Made by a program: the position numbers and the translations under genes | Part shown: in pieces, positions 16,269 through 25,502 of the stretch | How positions within the stretch are numbered: the stretch's first letter is position 1 | Layout: each line of letters starts with the position of its first letter | Origin: Lysinibacillus telephonicus | GTDB taxonomy: Bacteria > Bacillota > Bacilli > Bacillales_A > Planococcaceae | Direction of reading: 5' to 3' | Assembly: GCF_003966145.1 (NCBI RefSeq) | Contig: NZ_RXNR01000032.1 | Coordinates: 1-46,622, forward strand | Length of the DNA stretch: 46,622 nucleotides | Notes under the pieces: model-generated | Told to the model about the DNA's origin: nothing | Seen by the model: only the letters and a program-made list of their open reading frames with translations | Database searches by the model: none

Positions 16269-16895
16269 TTATTTATGCAAACTTCTATTCCATGCAATCG
16301 CTTCGTTCGTAATTGCTTCCCAATTTTTTGATTGGAGCCATTCTTTTTTTATAAGATCACTGCCAGCTCCGACAATTTGTGCTCCTGCATCTATATATGA
16401 TGATGCTGTTTCGAGATTAATACCACCAGTTGTCATAATTTGAATATGCGATAATGGTCCCTTTACATCTTTAATGAACTTGGTTCCTAGAGAAGAGGCT
16501 GGGAAAAGCTTTATTATTTTTGCTCCTGCACTATATGCAGTTTGCATTTCAGTTGGTGTAAATACACCTGGAATAACTGGAATATTCTTTTCAAGACATT
16601 TGTTGACTACATCCAAATTTAATGATGGGGAAACGATAAATTCTGCACCTGCATCAATAGCTTTTTCACAATCTTCCACTGTTAAGACTGTTCCTGCACC
16701 AACTACTAAAGTACCGTCATTTTGTTGCTTCACTTCACGAATCATTTCAACAGCGTTTTCAGAATCCATTGTAATTTCTACGGCTTTTATTCCACCATCC
16801 TTCAACGCTTTCACTAGTTCTTGGCAAAGCTCATACGGTATCTTTCGCAAAACTGGTATTAACTGAATACCTTGTAATTTACTATACACGGCCAT
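16269..16895 (-). CDS. kdgA: 2-dehydro-3-deoxy-phosphogluconate (KDPG) aldolase
   Basis: The 208-residue class I aldolase cleaves KDPG into pyruvate and glyceraldehyde 3-phosphate. It has catalytic Glu40 (VEITM), the VGAGTVLT phosphate/loop motif, and the Schiff-base Lys129 in IIKLFPASSLG. Length and motifs fit the KDPG/KHG aldolase family closely. It is the last gene of the operon. Its ATG lies five bases after the kdgK stop, with only a weak AGGA site, so translational coupling is likely. Confidence 0.95.
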   Translation of the reverse strand: MAVYSKLQGIQLIPVLRKIPYELCQELVKALKDGGIKAVEITMDSENAVEMIREVKQQNDGTLVVGAGTVLTVEDCEKAIDAGAEFIVSPSLNLDVVNKCLEKNIPVIPGVFTPTEMQTAYSAGAKIIKLFPASSLGTKFIKDVKGPLSHIQIMTTGGINLETASSYIDAGAQIVGAGSDLIKKEWLQSKNWEAITNEAIAWNRSLHK

Positions 16896-16899
16896 CTTC

Positions 16900-17847
16900 C
16901 TATCGTTCGATATTTTCGCGTGTTCCTAAAAATACTTCAACATCTTCTAAATAAGGTAACCCTTCATTATCTCCTTCAACTTGAACAACCATTGCTCCAA
17001 CAGCATTTGCTAAATGAATAGATTTTTCTACAGACCAATTTTGGATAATGCCGTATAGAAAAGCTGCATCAAATCCATCACCAGCTCCTACTGTATCGAC
17101 AACCTTATTGACTTTAAACCCTGGTACTTGTATAAATCTACTATTCTCTAAATAGGACGCTCCGGACGCTCCATCCTTTACAATTACATGCTCAACATCA
17201 TAGTTTTGGAGCGCTAGAATTATTTCTTCTTCATTTGCCGTCCCGAATAAAATTTCTAACTCTTCACGGCCTGTTAATAAAAAATCAATATAGGGCAAAT
17301 AGGATAACAACGTTTCCCGCGCTTGTTCTTTTGACCAAAGCTTTAAACGAATATTCGGATCTAAAGATACTTTTACTCCATGCTGTTTCGCTATTTTTAC
17401 CGCTTCTAAAATTATTTGGCGATTTTGCTCTAGTATTGCAGGAAATACTCCTGTGACATGTAAAATTTTCGTCTTTTTAATATAATCAATTGGCAACTCA
17501 TCAATTTTAAATGTTTCTGTTGGCGACTTATGGCGGTAATAGAATGTTTTACTATCTCCAGAAGCATGTACTTCTTTAAAATTTAAGGATGTTGGGTAGC
17601 CCTCAATTAGTTTAACTTCCGAAACATCTATTCCTTCACCACGGACAGTATTAATAATATGTCTCCCAAATTCATCTTTTCCTAGTCGGCTAATCCATCC
17701 TGCTTTTAATCCTAAACGTGCACAGCCTATTATTACATTCAATTCGGCCCCGCCGATTTTACGCTTAAATTCACTCACATAGCGCAATGGACCTTTTTCA
17801 GATGGATCAAATGTAATCATGCCGTCTCCAATTGTAATAATATCCAT
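16900..17847 (-). CDS. kdgK: 2-dehydro-3-deoxygluconokinase (PfkB family)
   Basis: The 315-residue PfkB-type sugar kinase phosphorylates 2-keto-3-deoxygluconate to KDPG, the substrate of the next gene. It shows the N-terminal IGGAELNVIIGCARLG sugar-binding motif and the C-terminal DTVGAGDGFDAAF anion-hole/catalytic-base motif. The ATG at 17847 follows GAGGT. It lies 23 bp from kduD and 4 bp from kdgA. The specificity is assigned from the KGD-kinase-like sequence and the operon. Confidence 0.93.
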   Translation of the reverse strand: MDIITIGDGMITFDPSEKGPLRYVSEFKRKIGGAELNVIIGCARLGLKAGWISRLGKDEFGRHIINTVRGEGIDVSEVKLIEGYPTSLNFKEVHASGDSKTFYYRHKSPTETFKIDELPIDYIKKTKILHVTGVFPAILEQNRQIILEAVKIAKQHGVKVSLDPNIRLKLWSKEQARETLLSYLPYIDFLLTGREELEILFGTANEEEIILALQNYDVEHVIVKDGASGASYLENSRFIQVPGFKVNKVVDTVGAGDGFDAAFLYGIIQNWSVEKSIHLANAVGAMVVQVEGDNEGLPYLEDVEVFLGTRENIER

Positions 17848-17870
17848 TTCATTACCTCACTCAACTTGAT

Positions 17871-18635
17871 TTAACGTCCCATCCAGCCTCCGTCTACAAC
17901 TAAAACATGACCAGATACATAATCTGAGGCACGGGATGCTAAAAATACTGCCGTTCCTGCTAAATCATCAGCCTGACCCCAACGTCCTGCTGGAATACGT
18001 TCTAAAATAGATTTACTTCGTTCTTCATCATTACGAAGCGCCTCAGTGTTATTAGTAGAAATATAACCAGGTGCAATTGCATTTACTTGGATATTATGCG
18101 ATGCCCATTCGTTTGCCAATGCTTTTGTCAATCCTGCAACAGCATGTTTACTTGCTGTGTAGCTCGGTACATTAATGCCTCCTTGGAATGACAACAACGA
18201 CGCAATATTAATAATTTTCCCCGACTTATTAGCAATCATTTGATTACCAATTGTTTGACAAAGGGTAAATACTGAATTAATATTCACATCCAACACACGA
18301 TTCCATTGTTGTACATCATGTGCAGCAGCTGGTTCACGATAAATGATACCTGCATTGTTTACTAAAATATCAATTTTATATTTATCTAAAATTGGCTGAA
18401 GATTTGATTTTAAATTTTCTACATCGCTTAGATCAATTAAAAATGTTTCATAAGTGCCTTGCAATTCAGTAATTTTATTTTGTGTTTCTTGCATATTATC
18501 TTGGTGGCCAACTAAAATTAGGTGTGCTCCAGCAGCTGCAAGCCCCACCGAAATAGCTTGCCCAATCCCTGTACGTGCTCCTGTAACTAATGCAGTTTTT
18601 CCTTTTAAAGAAAAATAATCTAAATGAAAACTCAT
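17871..18635 (-). CDS. kduD: 2-dehydro-3-deoxy-D-gluconate 5-dehydrogenase (KduD)
   Basis: The 254-residue short-chain dehydrogenase has the TGARTGIGQ cofactor motif, the NNAG motif, the catalytic Ser (ASLLSFQGG), YTASK, and the C-terminal VDGGWMGR typical of KduD. It reduces 2,5-diketo-3-deoxygluconate from the KduI product to 2-keto-3-deoxygluconate. It shares an unusually similar central and C-terminal region with the upstream SDR (SLLSFQGGI.VP.Y.ASK, ERIPAGRWG), so the two look like a tandem duplication. Confidence 0.9.
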   Translation of the reverse strand: MSFHLDYFSLKGKTALVTGARTGIGQAISVGLAAAGAHLILVGHQDNMQETQNKITELQGTYETFLIDLSDVENLKSNLQPILDKYKIDILVNNAGIIYREPAAAHDVQQWNRVLDVNINSVFTLCQTIGNQMIANKSGKIINIASLLSFQGGINVPSYTASKHAVAGLTKALANEWASHNIQVNAIAPGYISTNNTEALRNDEERSKSILERIPAGRWGQADDLAGTAVFLASRASDYVSGHVLVVDGGWMGR

Positions 18636-18690
18636 ATATCTTCTCTCCTTTTCTACTTAATAGAAGCTCTAAATTCCTAAGTATATGTTG

Positions 18691-19446
18691 TTATCTTCCT
18701 AACCAGCCGCCATCGATTGCAATTGTAAAACCATTAATATAATCTGAAGCACTGGATGCTAAAAAGATGACAGCACCTTGCATATCCTGCCCTGTACCCC
18801 AACGTCCAGCGGGGATGCGTTCTAATATTTGGCGGCTTCTCACCTCATCATTAATAAGCGCTTCATTCATATCTGTTGCCATATAACCAGGTGCTACACA
18901 ATTTACATTGACACCTTTAGATGCCCATTCATTTGCTAAAGATTTTGTGAATTGCATAACAGCACCTTTACTTGCAGCATAGGCTGGAACTGTAATACCA
19001 CCTTGGAATGATAACAAAGAAGCTACATTAATAATTTTTCCTTGCCCTCGTTCTAACATTGGCTTGCCAAAAACTTGGCATAAGCTAAATACAGCGTTAG
19101 CATTTACATTCATCACATGTTGCCAATCATCTTGAGGGAACTCTACTGCTGGATGTCTTTTTTGAACACCCGCGTTGTTTACTAAAATATCAATTTTCCC
19201 CAGCTTTTCTTCTATTATATTTAGAAGCTCTTTATGCAATTGAATATTACTAATATCAAAAGCAATCGAAACAGCTTTCACACCAAATTTCTCTAACTCT
19301 TTTACAACTTCCGGACTTTCCGCTCTTGAAATTATTGCTACATTGGCTCCTGCCTCAGCTAAGCCTAGTGCGATTTCCTTTCCTAATCCGCGGCTGCCGC
19401 CTGTAACCACAGCATTTTTACCAGTCAAATCAAATAATCGGTGCAT
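18691..19446 (-). CDS. KduD-like/gluconate 5-dehydrogenase-like short-chain dehydrogenase
   Basis: The 251-residue SDR has TGGSRGLGKE, NNAG, the ASLLSFQGG serine motif, YAASK and a DGGWLGR ending. It is clearly paralogous to the adjacent kduD product. The start at 19446 follows AGGAGGAG; a longer frame runs into the upstream gene. It may act on another keto-uronate or aldonate epimer entering the pathway. Which of the two SDRs is the true KduD cannot be decided from sequence alone. Confidence 0.85.
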   Translation of the reverse strand: MHRLFDLTGKNAVVTGGSRGLGKEIALGLAEAGANVAIISRAESPEVVKELEKFGVKAVSIAFDISNIQLHKELLNIIEEKLGKIDILVNNAGVQKRHPAVEFPQDDWQHVMNVNANAVFSLCQVFGKPMLERGQGKIINVASLLSFQGGITVPAYAASKGAVMQFTKSLANEWASKGVNVNCVAPGYMATDMNEALINDEVRSRQILERIPAGRWGTGQDMQGAVIFLASSASDYINGFTIAIDGGWLGR

Positions 19447-19456
19447 CGGTCTCCTC

Positions 19457-20458
19457 CTAAAATGCGTATAATACTTTAATAGCATTCGTTGGTGTTGTTA
19501 ATAATTCGAAGCCTTCCATTGCTTGTTCTGGACTTAAAACATGTGTAATAATTTCTGAGAACTGTGGAACCTCCGTCAATAAATTTAGCGCTAATTCAAT
19601 ATCTCGTTTTGTATAAACCCGAACAAATTGAATAGATAACTCTTTAAACATGCCTTGAATTAAATTCATTTCTGTTGGCTTCTTATATGCTGCAACAATA
19701 ACAATTGTCCCTTGTACTTTTACTATTTCTGTTACTTGCTTTATTACCGCTGGATGACCTGCACAGTCAAATACATAATCAATTCCCGCATTATTTGTAA
19801 TACTAGCTAACTCTTTAATAACATCATCTTTCAAAGAGTTAAATGTTTTAAACCCTAATTCTTTAGCCTTTTGTTGGCGAAGCTCATTCGCTTCAATAAT
19901 GATTACCTCTGATGCTCCATATGCTCGTAGTGTTAAAGCCACACATAAGCCAATCGTTCCGGCACCGTAAACAACCGCACGATCTCCGACTAAAAACTTC
20001 GCTGTCCTAACGGCATGTACTGCTACTGCTATAGGCTCTGAGAGTGCGCCTAGCTCTAATGATAGATTTTCTGGCAATGGGATGACTTTATCCTCTTCTA
20101 CCGCTACATATTCTGCCATTCCACCATCTACATCAATACCAACTAATTTCAAATCATTGCAAACATGAGATTGTCCAGTGGTGCATGGAATGCAGGAGCC
20201 ACAGCTAATTAAAGGGTTAACCGTTACTTTTGTTCCAATCGGGTATTTAGGGTGTTCACTTTCAATCGTTGCCGAAAATTCATGTCCTAAAATAAGTGGT
20301 GCTTTTGCTCGAGGATGTGTGCCTGCAAATATATTTAAATCCGTTCCACAAATTCCTGCATATGCGTTTTTTAATAAAACATACCCTTTAGGCACATTCG
20401 GTTTATTTTCTTCTCTACACTCCACTTTATTAGGTGCTGTATAAACAATAGCTTTCAT
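19457..20458 (-). CDS. Zinc-dependent medium-chain dehydrogenase
   Basis: The 333-residue MDR protein has catalytic zinc ligands in GICGTD and GHEF, the structural four-cysteine lobe (ISCGSCIPCTTGQSHVC) and a GAGTIGL Rossmann motif. It resembles sorbitol, threonine or sugar-acid dehydrogenases. In this operon it probably oxidises a hexonate or uronate-derived polyol to a keto acid. The substrate is inferred from position only. It is followed 10 bp downstream by the KduD-like SDR. Confidence 0.85.
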   Translation of the reverse strand: MKAIVYTAPNKVECREENKPNVPKGYVLLKNAYAGICGTDLNIFAGTHPRAKAPLILGHEFSATIESEHPKYPIGTKVTVNPLISCGSCIPCTTGQSHVCNDLKLVGIDVDGGMAEYVAVEEDKVIPLPENLSLELGALSEPIAVAVHAVRTAKFLVGDRAVVYGAGTIGLCVALTLRAYGASEVIIIEANELRQQKAKELGFKTFNSLKDDVIKELASITNNAGIDYVFDCAGHPAVIKQVTEIVKVQGTIVIVAAYKKPTEMNLIQGMFKELSIQFVRVYTKRDIELALNLLTEVPQFSEIITHVLSPEQAMEGFELLTTPTNAIKVLYAF

Positions 20459-20550
20459 GCTTTTTCGTCCCTCTCTTTATAAAATTGCCTTACATGATAT
20501 AGAAAGGCGACCAAAAGTACCACTTATACCTTCGGGCGCCTATTACATTG

Positions 20551-21858
20551 TTATTTAATAAGGCCAAATAACTTTGGTAACCATAGTGAAAGTTCCGGGA
20601 TATATGTTACTAATAAAAGTACGCCGACCGTTACTGCAAAGAACGGTATTAATGGACGAATTACTTGTTCGATTTTCAATTTCGCTATACGCGCTCCGAT
20701 AAATAGCACTGGTCCTACTGGAGGAGTTATTGTACCAATACTTAAGTTGAAAACAACCATAATTCCGAAATGTACTGGATCCATACCAAACTGCGTAACG
20801 ATTGGTAAGAAAATCGGAGTGAAAATTAAAATAGCTGGTGTTGGATCCATAAAAGTACCAACGATTAAAAGAACAATATTCATAATTATTAAAATAACGA
20901 TCATATTATCCGTAAAGCCTAATAGGGTATCGGCAATTAACTTAGGTATACCAGTAAAAGACATTACCCACGACATAATTGTAGAAACACCAATTAAGAA
21001 AATAACAATCGCTGTTGTACGCGTTGACTCCATCAAAATTCTAGGCAATTCTTTTAATTTTATAGTTTTATAAAAGAATGATAGTAACAATGAATAAACT
21101 ACTGCAATTGCTGAACCTTCTGTTGCAGTAAATACACCGCCAATAATACCCCCAATTACTATTATGATCAGCAACAAACTTGGGATGGCATCGATAAATA
21201 CTTTTAATGCTACATTAAATGGAACTCTTTCATTTCCTTTATAACCTTTTTTCTTTGCTATTACATAAGCAGCAATCATACATGCTATTCCCCATAAAAT
21301 ACCTGGGACATATCCTGCCATAAATAATGCCGCAATTGAAGTTCCACCACTTACTAAAGAAAATACGATTAGAGTATTACTCGGTGGAATTAACATACCT
21401 GTTGGTGCCGATGCAATATTAACTGCTGCACTAAAAGAACGATCGTATCCTTCTTTTTCTTGCATTGGTGCCATTGTTGAGCCAACCGCTGCTGCTGCAG
21501 CAACAGCAGAACCAGATATTGAACCAAACATCATATTGGCCAAAGTATTTGTTTGGGCTAATGACCCTGGCATTCGACCGGTTAAAACTTTAGCTAAATT
21601 TACTAGACGCATCGCAATTCCACCGTTATTCATAATAACCCCTGCTAAAATAAAGAAAGGAATTGCTAGCAACGTAAATGAATTTATTCCTGTAAACATT
21701 CGCTGTGCTGAAGTTTGAAGAGCATTTGCCGGATCTAATATAGAAAACATAGCCAGCATAGACGCAATTCCAACACTAATACTAATTGGTGCACCAATTA
21801 TTAGAAAAAATGCTACCCCTGCAAATAAAATTAAAGCTGCTACCCCTGCAGACATCAT
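20551..21858 (-). CDS. dctM: TRAP transporter large permease (DctM)
   Basis: The 435-residue protein has about 12 membrane helices and the DctM/SiaM family features: LAIPFFILAGVIMNNGGIA, the GSISGSAVAAAAAVGS motif, PPSNTLIVFSLVSGGTS and the ITPPVGPVLFIGARIAKL motif near the C-terminus. It is the Na+-coupled transport subunit of a TRAP system and pairs with the DctQ and DctP genes immediately upstream. With the kdu/kdg enzymes the likely cargo is a uronate or unsaturated uronate. Confidence 0.94.
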   Translation of the reverse strand: MMSAGVAALILFAGVAFFLIIGAPISISVGIASMLAMFSILDPANALQTSAQRMFTGINSFTLLAIPFFILAGVIMNNGGIAMRLVNLAKVLTGRMPGSLAQTNTLANMMFGSISGSAVAAAAAVGSTMAPMQEKEGYDRSFSAAVNIASAPTGMLIPPSNTLIVFSLVSGGTSIAALFMAGYVPGILWGIACMIAAYVIAKKKGYKGNERVPFNVALKVFIDAIPSLLLIIIVIGGIIGGVFTATEGSAIAVVYSLLLSFFYKTIKLKELPRILMESTRTTAIVIFLIGVSTIMSWVMSFTGIPKLIADTLLGFTDNMIVILIIMNIVLLIVGTFMDPTPAILIFTPIFLPIVTQFGMDPVHFGIMVVFNLSIGTITPPVGPVLFIGARIAKLKIEQVIRPLIPFFAVTVGVLLLVTYIPELSLWLPKLFGLIK

Positions 21859-21883
21859 CGTTTATACTGCCCCTCTCTTGTAA

Positions 21884-22369
21884 TTACACAACTTCCAATG
21901 GCTTTTTATTTTTCAAAATAGTGTAAATATTGTAAATACAATAGAAAATAATAAATATTCCACTTACCGGCATAACTGCATATAAGTAACCGACTGGTAT
22001 TTGCAGTGCCGCAGACAGTTGCTCCCATGCCAATTTTGTTATAGTTAAACCACCAGATAGTAAAACAAGAGCGGAGAAGAAAATAATACTTATTTCTATA
22101 AATATTTGAACAACCATTTTAATTTTTACTGGTAATGCATCTTGGATAAATTCAATGCGCATATGTCCATTTTCTCCGAATACAAATGCTGCACCAAATA
22201 GTACTAACCATACAAAACAATATTTTGCTAATTCTTCTGAAAAAGCACTTGGATTGTTTAATACAAAACGTGTGAAAACCTGCCACGTAACAAGAAGAAC
22301 TAATGCGCCGAATAATACGACGCATATAGATGATAAAATTTTATCAAGCACTTTTTTTGTTGTTTCCAT
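21884..22369 (-). CDS. dctQ: TRAP transporter small permease (DctQ)
   Basis: The 161-residue protein has four membrane helices and the DctQ signature: TRFVLNNPSAFSEELAKYCF, and W.VLFGAAFVFGENGHMRIEF. It forms the membrane complex with DctM. It lies 18 bp after dctP and 25 bp before dctM in one transcription unit. Confidence 0.93.
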   Translation of the reverse strand: METTKKVLDKILSSICVVLFGALVLLVTWQVFTRFVLNNPSAFSEELAKYCFVWLVLFGAAFVFGENGHMRIEFIQDALPVKIKMVVQIFIEISIIFFSALVLLSGGLTITKLAWEQLSAALQIPVGYLYAVMPVSGIFIIFYCIYNIYTILKNKKPLEVV

Positions 22370-22387
22370 ATGAAATCACCACCACTA

Positions 22388-23425
22388 CTATTTAGCTGCT
22401 TCACGAACTTTTTCATATAACGCTTTTGCATTGTCAGTTGTTAACTTCTCTTGAACAATTGATTCTGTCGCTTTACGGAATAACTCTACATCAACTTCGT
22501 TGAATTTTGCTCCTGCAGCCTCTGCATCTGCAATTGCTTTTTGAACATCTTCATCCCACATTTCAACTTCACGGTCAATTGCCGCTAACAATTCTTCTTT
22601 AAAAATTTGTTGATGTTCTTCACTCATACCATCAAATAATTGAGAATTAATAAGTAGGTAGTCTGGGAACATTAAATGTTTTGTATATGAATAGTAAGGT
22701 GCGATTTCAGCATGTTTAAGGTTTGCATAAATTAGTTCATTATTTTCCCCACCATCAATTACGCCTGATTGTATTGCAGTATATACTTCACCTTGCCCCA
22801 TTGGTGTACCTGTACCACCCATTTGTTCCATCATTTTAATATTTGTATCAGATTCGATAATACGAATTTTTAAACCATTTAAATCTTCTGGTGTATTAAT
22901 TGGTTTCTCACTGTTGTATACATTGCGTACTCCTGAATGGAATGCACCAGCAACAAATATTCCTTGATCTTTTAGTGAAGAATATAAATCTCCTACCACC
23001 TCTTGATTATTTAAAACTGACATTTGATGTTCAGCCGATTCAAATACATATGGCAAATTAAATACAGCAAAATCCTCATTGAAGTTTTCTAGTAAACTAC
23101 CTGCAACAATTGACATTGCAATTGTTCCTGTTTGTACTAATTCAATCGTTTCACGTTGTGCACCTAGCAATTCATTAGGAAAAATTTCGATTTCATATGC
23201 TCCATTTGTACGTTCTTTTAATTTTTCGCCAAACTCTTGCATCGCTTTATATTGCGGATGGTTTTCCGGTTGGTTAAATGCAACTTTTAATACTTGAGCT
23301 TCACCATTTGAAGTTCCTTCCGCCTCAGTAGTAGTTGCTCCTTCATCGCCGCCACAAGCAGCTAAAATAGATAAAACAAGTGCCATAACCCCTAAAAATA
23401 TTAATTGTTTGTATGATTTTTTCAT
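22388..23425 (-). CDS. dctP: TRAP transporter substrate-binding lipoprotein (DctP)
   Basis: The 345-residue protein has a lipoprotein signal peptide with lipobox LAAC (Cys at about residue 24) and a DctP-family periplasmic fold. Family motifs include PNELLGAQRETIELVQTG, FNLPYVFES, LNGLKIRI (with the conserved Arg that binds the carboxylate), and QSGVIDGGENN. The ATG at 23425 follows GGAGGGG. As a lipoprotein it captures the ligand outside the cell and delivers it to DctQM. The cargo is probably a uronic acid by context. Confidence 0.93.
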   Translation of the reverse strand: MKKSYKQLIFLGVMALVLSILAACGGDEGATTTEAEGTSNGEAQVLKVAFNQPENHPQYKAMQEFGEKLKERTNGAYEIEIFPNELLGAQRETIELVQTGTIAMSIVAGSLLENFNEDFAVFNLPYVFESAEHQMSVLNNQEVVGDLYSSLKDQGIFVAGAFHSGVRNVYNSEKPINTPEDLNGLKIRIIESDTNIKMMEQMGGTGTPMGQGEVYTAIQSGVIDGGENNELIYANLKHAEIAPYYSYTKHLMFPDYLLINSQLFDGMSEEHQQIFKEELLAAIDREVEMWDEDVQKAIADAEAAGAKFNEVDVELFRKATESIVQEKLTTDNAKALYEKVREAAK

Positions 23426-23452
23426 CTTGGTCCCCTCCAATATGAGTTTTAG

Positions 23453-24409
23453 TTAAATTTTATTAACAGGATAGTGAAGTTTCTCATTCTTCACATATCT
23501 CACTGCTTCTTCTGCAACTTTTCTCTTTAATTCCTGAGCAGCTTGTTCTGAATACCAAGCCATATGCGGTGTACAAATAAATTGCTCTAGTGACAGCAGA
23601 GGAGAGTTTGAATTAATCGGCTCCTTTACCGAGACATCTAGTGCAGCGCCCGCGATTTTGTAGGAAGCTAATGCTTCATATAAGGCATCTTCATCAACAA
23701 TGCCACCTCTTGACACATTGATTAAATAACTTGTAGGCTTCATTTTCTCGAAAACGCTTCCATTAAATAGATTCATAGCATTATCTGATGGACAGTGTAT
23801 GGAAATAATATCAGCTTGCTTAATAAGTTCCTCAAACTCTACGAATTCAATAAACGATAAGCTAGAATCATGTCTTTTTTGCTGTTCCGAAATATCGTAG
23901 GCAATTACTTTACATCCTAGTGCATGTACTTTCTTTGCAAACACGGAACCTATTCGCCCAACACCTACAATACCTACGATTTGCTCGCTATGACGATAGA
24001 TGGGAATACTCTCTTGATAGTCCCATACACCATCTTTTACTAAGCGATTCATTTTCGTTATTTTTCTTGTAAGCGCTAGCATTAATGCTAAAGCATGATC
24101 TGCAACTTCATGTGTACCATAGTCAGGAACATTGCAAACTTGAACTCCATATTTTGTTGCCGCCGTCAAATCAATATTGTTAACTCCTACACCGTAGCGA
24201 ACGATTAATTTTAAATTAGGCAATTGTGAGAGCACCTTTTCAGTAAACGGTGCGTACTGATTAATAATGACAGTTGCTTCACTGCAATTTTGAATTAAAT
24301 CGTCTTCTGTTTGATTTTGCTGCAGCTCATATAAAATATTATTTCTATTAAAAATATCTTGTTCTATTTGAATATCTGCATGATCACAATCAGAAATAAT
24401 AACTTTCAT
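23453..24409 (-). CDS. D-2-hydroxyacid dehydrogenase (C-terminal-binding-protein type)
   Basis: The 318-residue NAD-dependent enzyme has the GIVGVGRIGSVFAKK dinucleotide motif, the conserved Arg in VSRGGIVDEDAL, a Glu in VKEP and a His in CTPHMAWYS. It belongs to the CtBP/phosphoglycerate-dehydrogenase-like group. In the operon it may reduce a 2-keto acid side product or oxidise a hexonate. Such genes are often found with uronate catabolic genes, but the exact reaction is not known. Its ATG follows AAAGGTGATG. Confidence 0.85.
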   Translation of the reverse strand: MKVIISDCDHADIQIEQDIFNRNNILYELQQNQTEDDLIQNCSEATVIINQYAPFTEKVLSQLPNLKLIVRYGVGVNNIDLTAATKYGVQVCNVPDYGTHEVADHALALMLALTRKITKMNRLVKDGVWDYQESIPIYRHSEQIVGIVGVGRIGSVFAKKVHALGCKVIAYDISEQQKRHDSSLSFIEFVEFEELIKQADIISIHCPSDNAMNLFNGSVFEKMKPTSYLINVSRGGIVDEDALYEALASYKIAGAALDVSVKEPINSNSPLLSLEQFICTPHMAWYSEQAAQELKRKVAEEAVRYVKNEKLHYPVNKI

Positions 24410-24428
24410 AAGTCATCACCTTTTGTGT

Positions 24429-25259
24429 TTATTTCAAATCCTTCATTTCAACATGGTCCATATCATCAAAATCTAAGTTTTCTCCGCACATTCCCCAAAT
24501 GAACGTATAATTTTTTGTACCGATGCCGGAGTGAATCGACCAGCTAGGTGATAAAACAGCTTGTTCATTTGCTATCACAATATGTCGAGTTTCGTTTGGC
24601 TGACCCATTAAATGAAACACTCGCGTGTCTTCTTCCATATCAAAATAGAAATATACTTCCATACGTCGTTCGTGAGTATGGCAAGGCATTGTGTTCCAGC
24701 CACTGCCCTCTTCTAAAACAGTCATTCCCATGCTTAATTGACAAGTTTCTAATACATCAGGATGAATGTACTGGTTAATCACTCGTTTATTCATATTGCT
24801 GTCAGTTCCCATAGGACGCTTAATAGCTTTTTCCTGGTCGATTTTTAATGTTGGATATTTGGCATGGGCTGGGCAGCAATTTATATAAAATTTTGCTGGA
24901 TTACTAGAATCAATCGATTCGAAATATAAATTTTCTGTACCTTTTCCAATGTATAGTGCCTCTTTATGTCCAATTTCAAAGAGCTCATCGTCACAGAGAA
25001 TTCGTCCTGGACCACCGATATTAATAACACCCATTTCACGGCGTTCTAAAAAATACTTTGCGGCTAGTTCCTTGCCTGCATCTAAAGTAACCTTTTGATC
25101 GATTGGGTAAATTCCCCCGTAAATAATTCGATCCACATGGCTATAATGCAATGTCGCAGCATTTTCAACAAATACTTTTTCCATTAAAAATTCTTCTCGT
25201 AATTTCTCAGTTGTGTAATGTTTCACATCTTCAGGGTGATGTGCATAAACAATTTTCAT
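24429..25259 (-). CDS. kduI: 5-dehydro-4-deoxy-D-glucuronate isomerase (KduI)
   Basis: The 276-residue cupin enzyme converts 4-deoxy-L-threo-5-hexosulose uronate, formed from unsaturated uronates of pectin or glycosaminoglycans, to 2,5-diketo-3-deoxygluconate. The zinc ligands His194, His196 (CHTHERR), Glu201 and His243 are all present, with nearly the same numbering as the 278-residue E. coli enzyme. It is the first gene of the operon; its ATG at 25259 follows AGGGGGAG. The promoter and operator lie just upstream. Confidence 0.96.
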   Translation of the reverse strand: MKIVYAHHPEDVKHYTTEKLREEFLMEKVFVENAATLHYSHVDRIIYGGIYPIDQKVTLDAGKELAAKYFLERREMGVINIGGPGRILCDDELFEIGHKEALYIGKGTENLYFESIDSSNPAKFYINCCPAHAKYPTLKIDQEKAIKRPMGTDSNMNKRVINQYIHPDVLETCQLSMGMTVLEEGSGWNTMPCHTHERRMEVYFYFDMEEDTRVFHLMGQPNETRHIVIANEQAVLSPSWSIHSGIGTKNYTFIWGMCGENLDFDDMDHVEMKDLK

Positions 25260-25306
25260 AATTTCTCCCCCTTGGTTTAAAAGAAAGCGTTATCAGAAAC
25301 AAAAAA

Positions 25307-25334
25307 ACGTTCCACATAGTAGAACCTCGTTCCG
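25307..25334. promoter_or_regulatory. Probable IclR operator of the kdu/kdg operon
   Basis: GTTCCACATAGTAGAAC (25309-25325) is an inverted repeat with GTTC/GAAC arms. It overlaps a second inverted repeat GAACCTCGTTC (25322-25332). Alternating GTTCC/GAAC palindromes are typical of IclR operators. It lies just downstream of the kduI -10 box, where a repressor would block transcription. Confidence 0.65.
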
Positions 25335-25344
25335 TTTTATAAAC

Positions 25345-25373
25345 ATTATATGCACAAAAATTATCAATTACAA
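25345..25373 (-). promoter_or_regulatory. Promoter of the kdu/kdg operon
   Basis: Minus strand TTGTAA (25368-25373) and TATAAT (25345-25350) with a 17-bp spacer. The transcript would begin near 25338, at the edge of the candidate operator, about 80 nt before kduI. Confidence 0.65.
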
Positions 25374-25502
25374 GAAAAAAATGATTTTTCCGCAAATTTC
25401 GACAATCATTATTAACGTTTTGACATTTCATTTACAAATCTATAGAATTTCGAATATGATTGTTAAGGATTACGAAAATATTAGAAATGGTGGAGAAATA
25501 GA

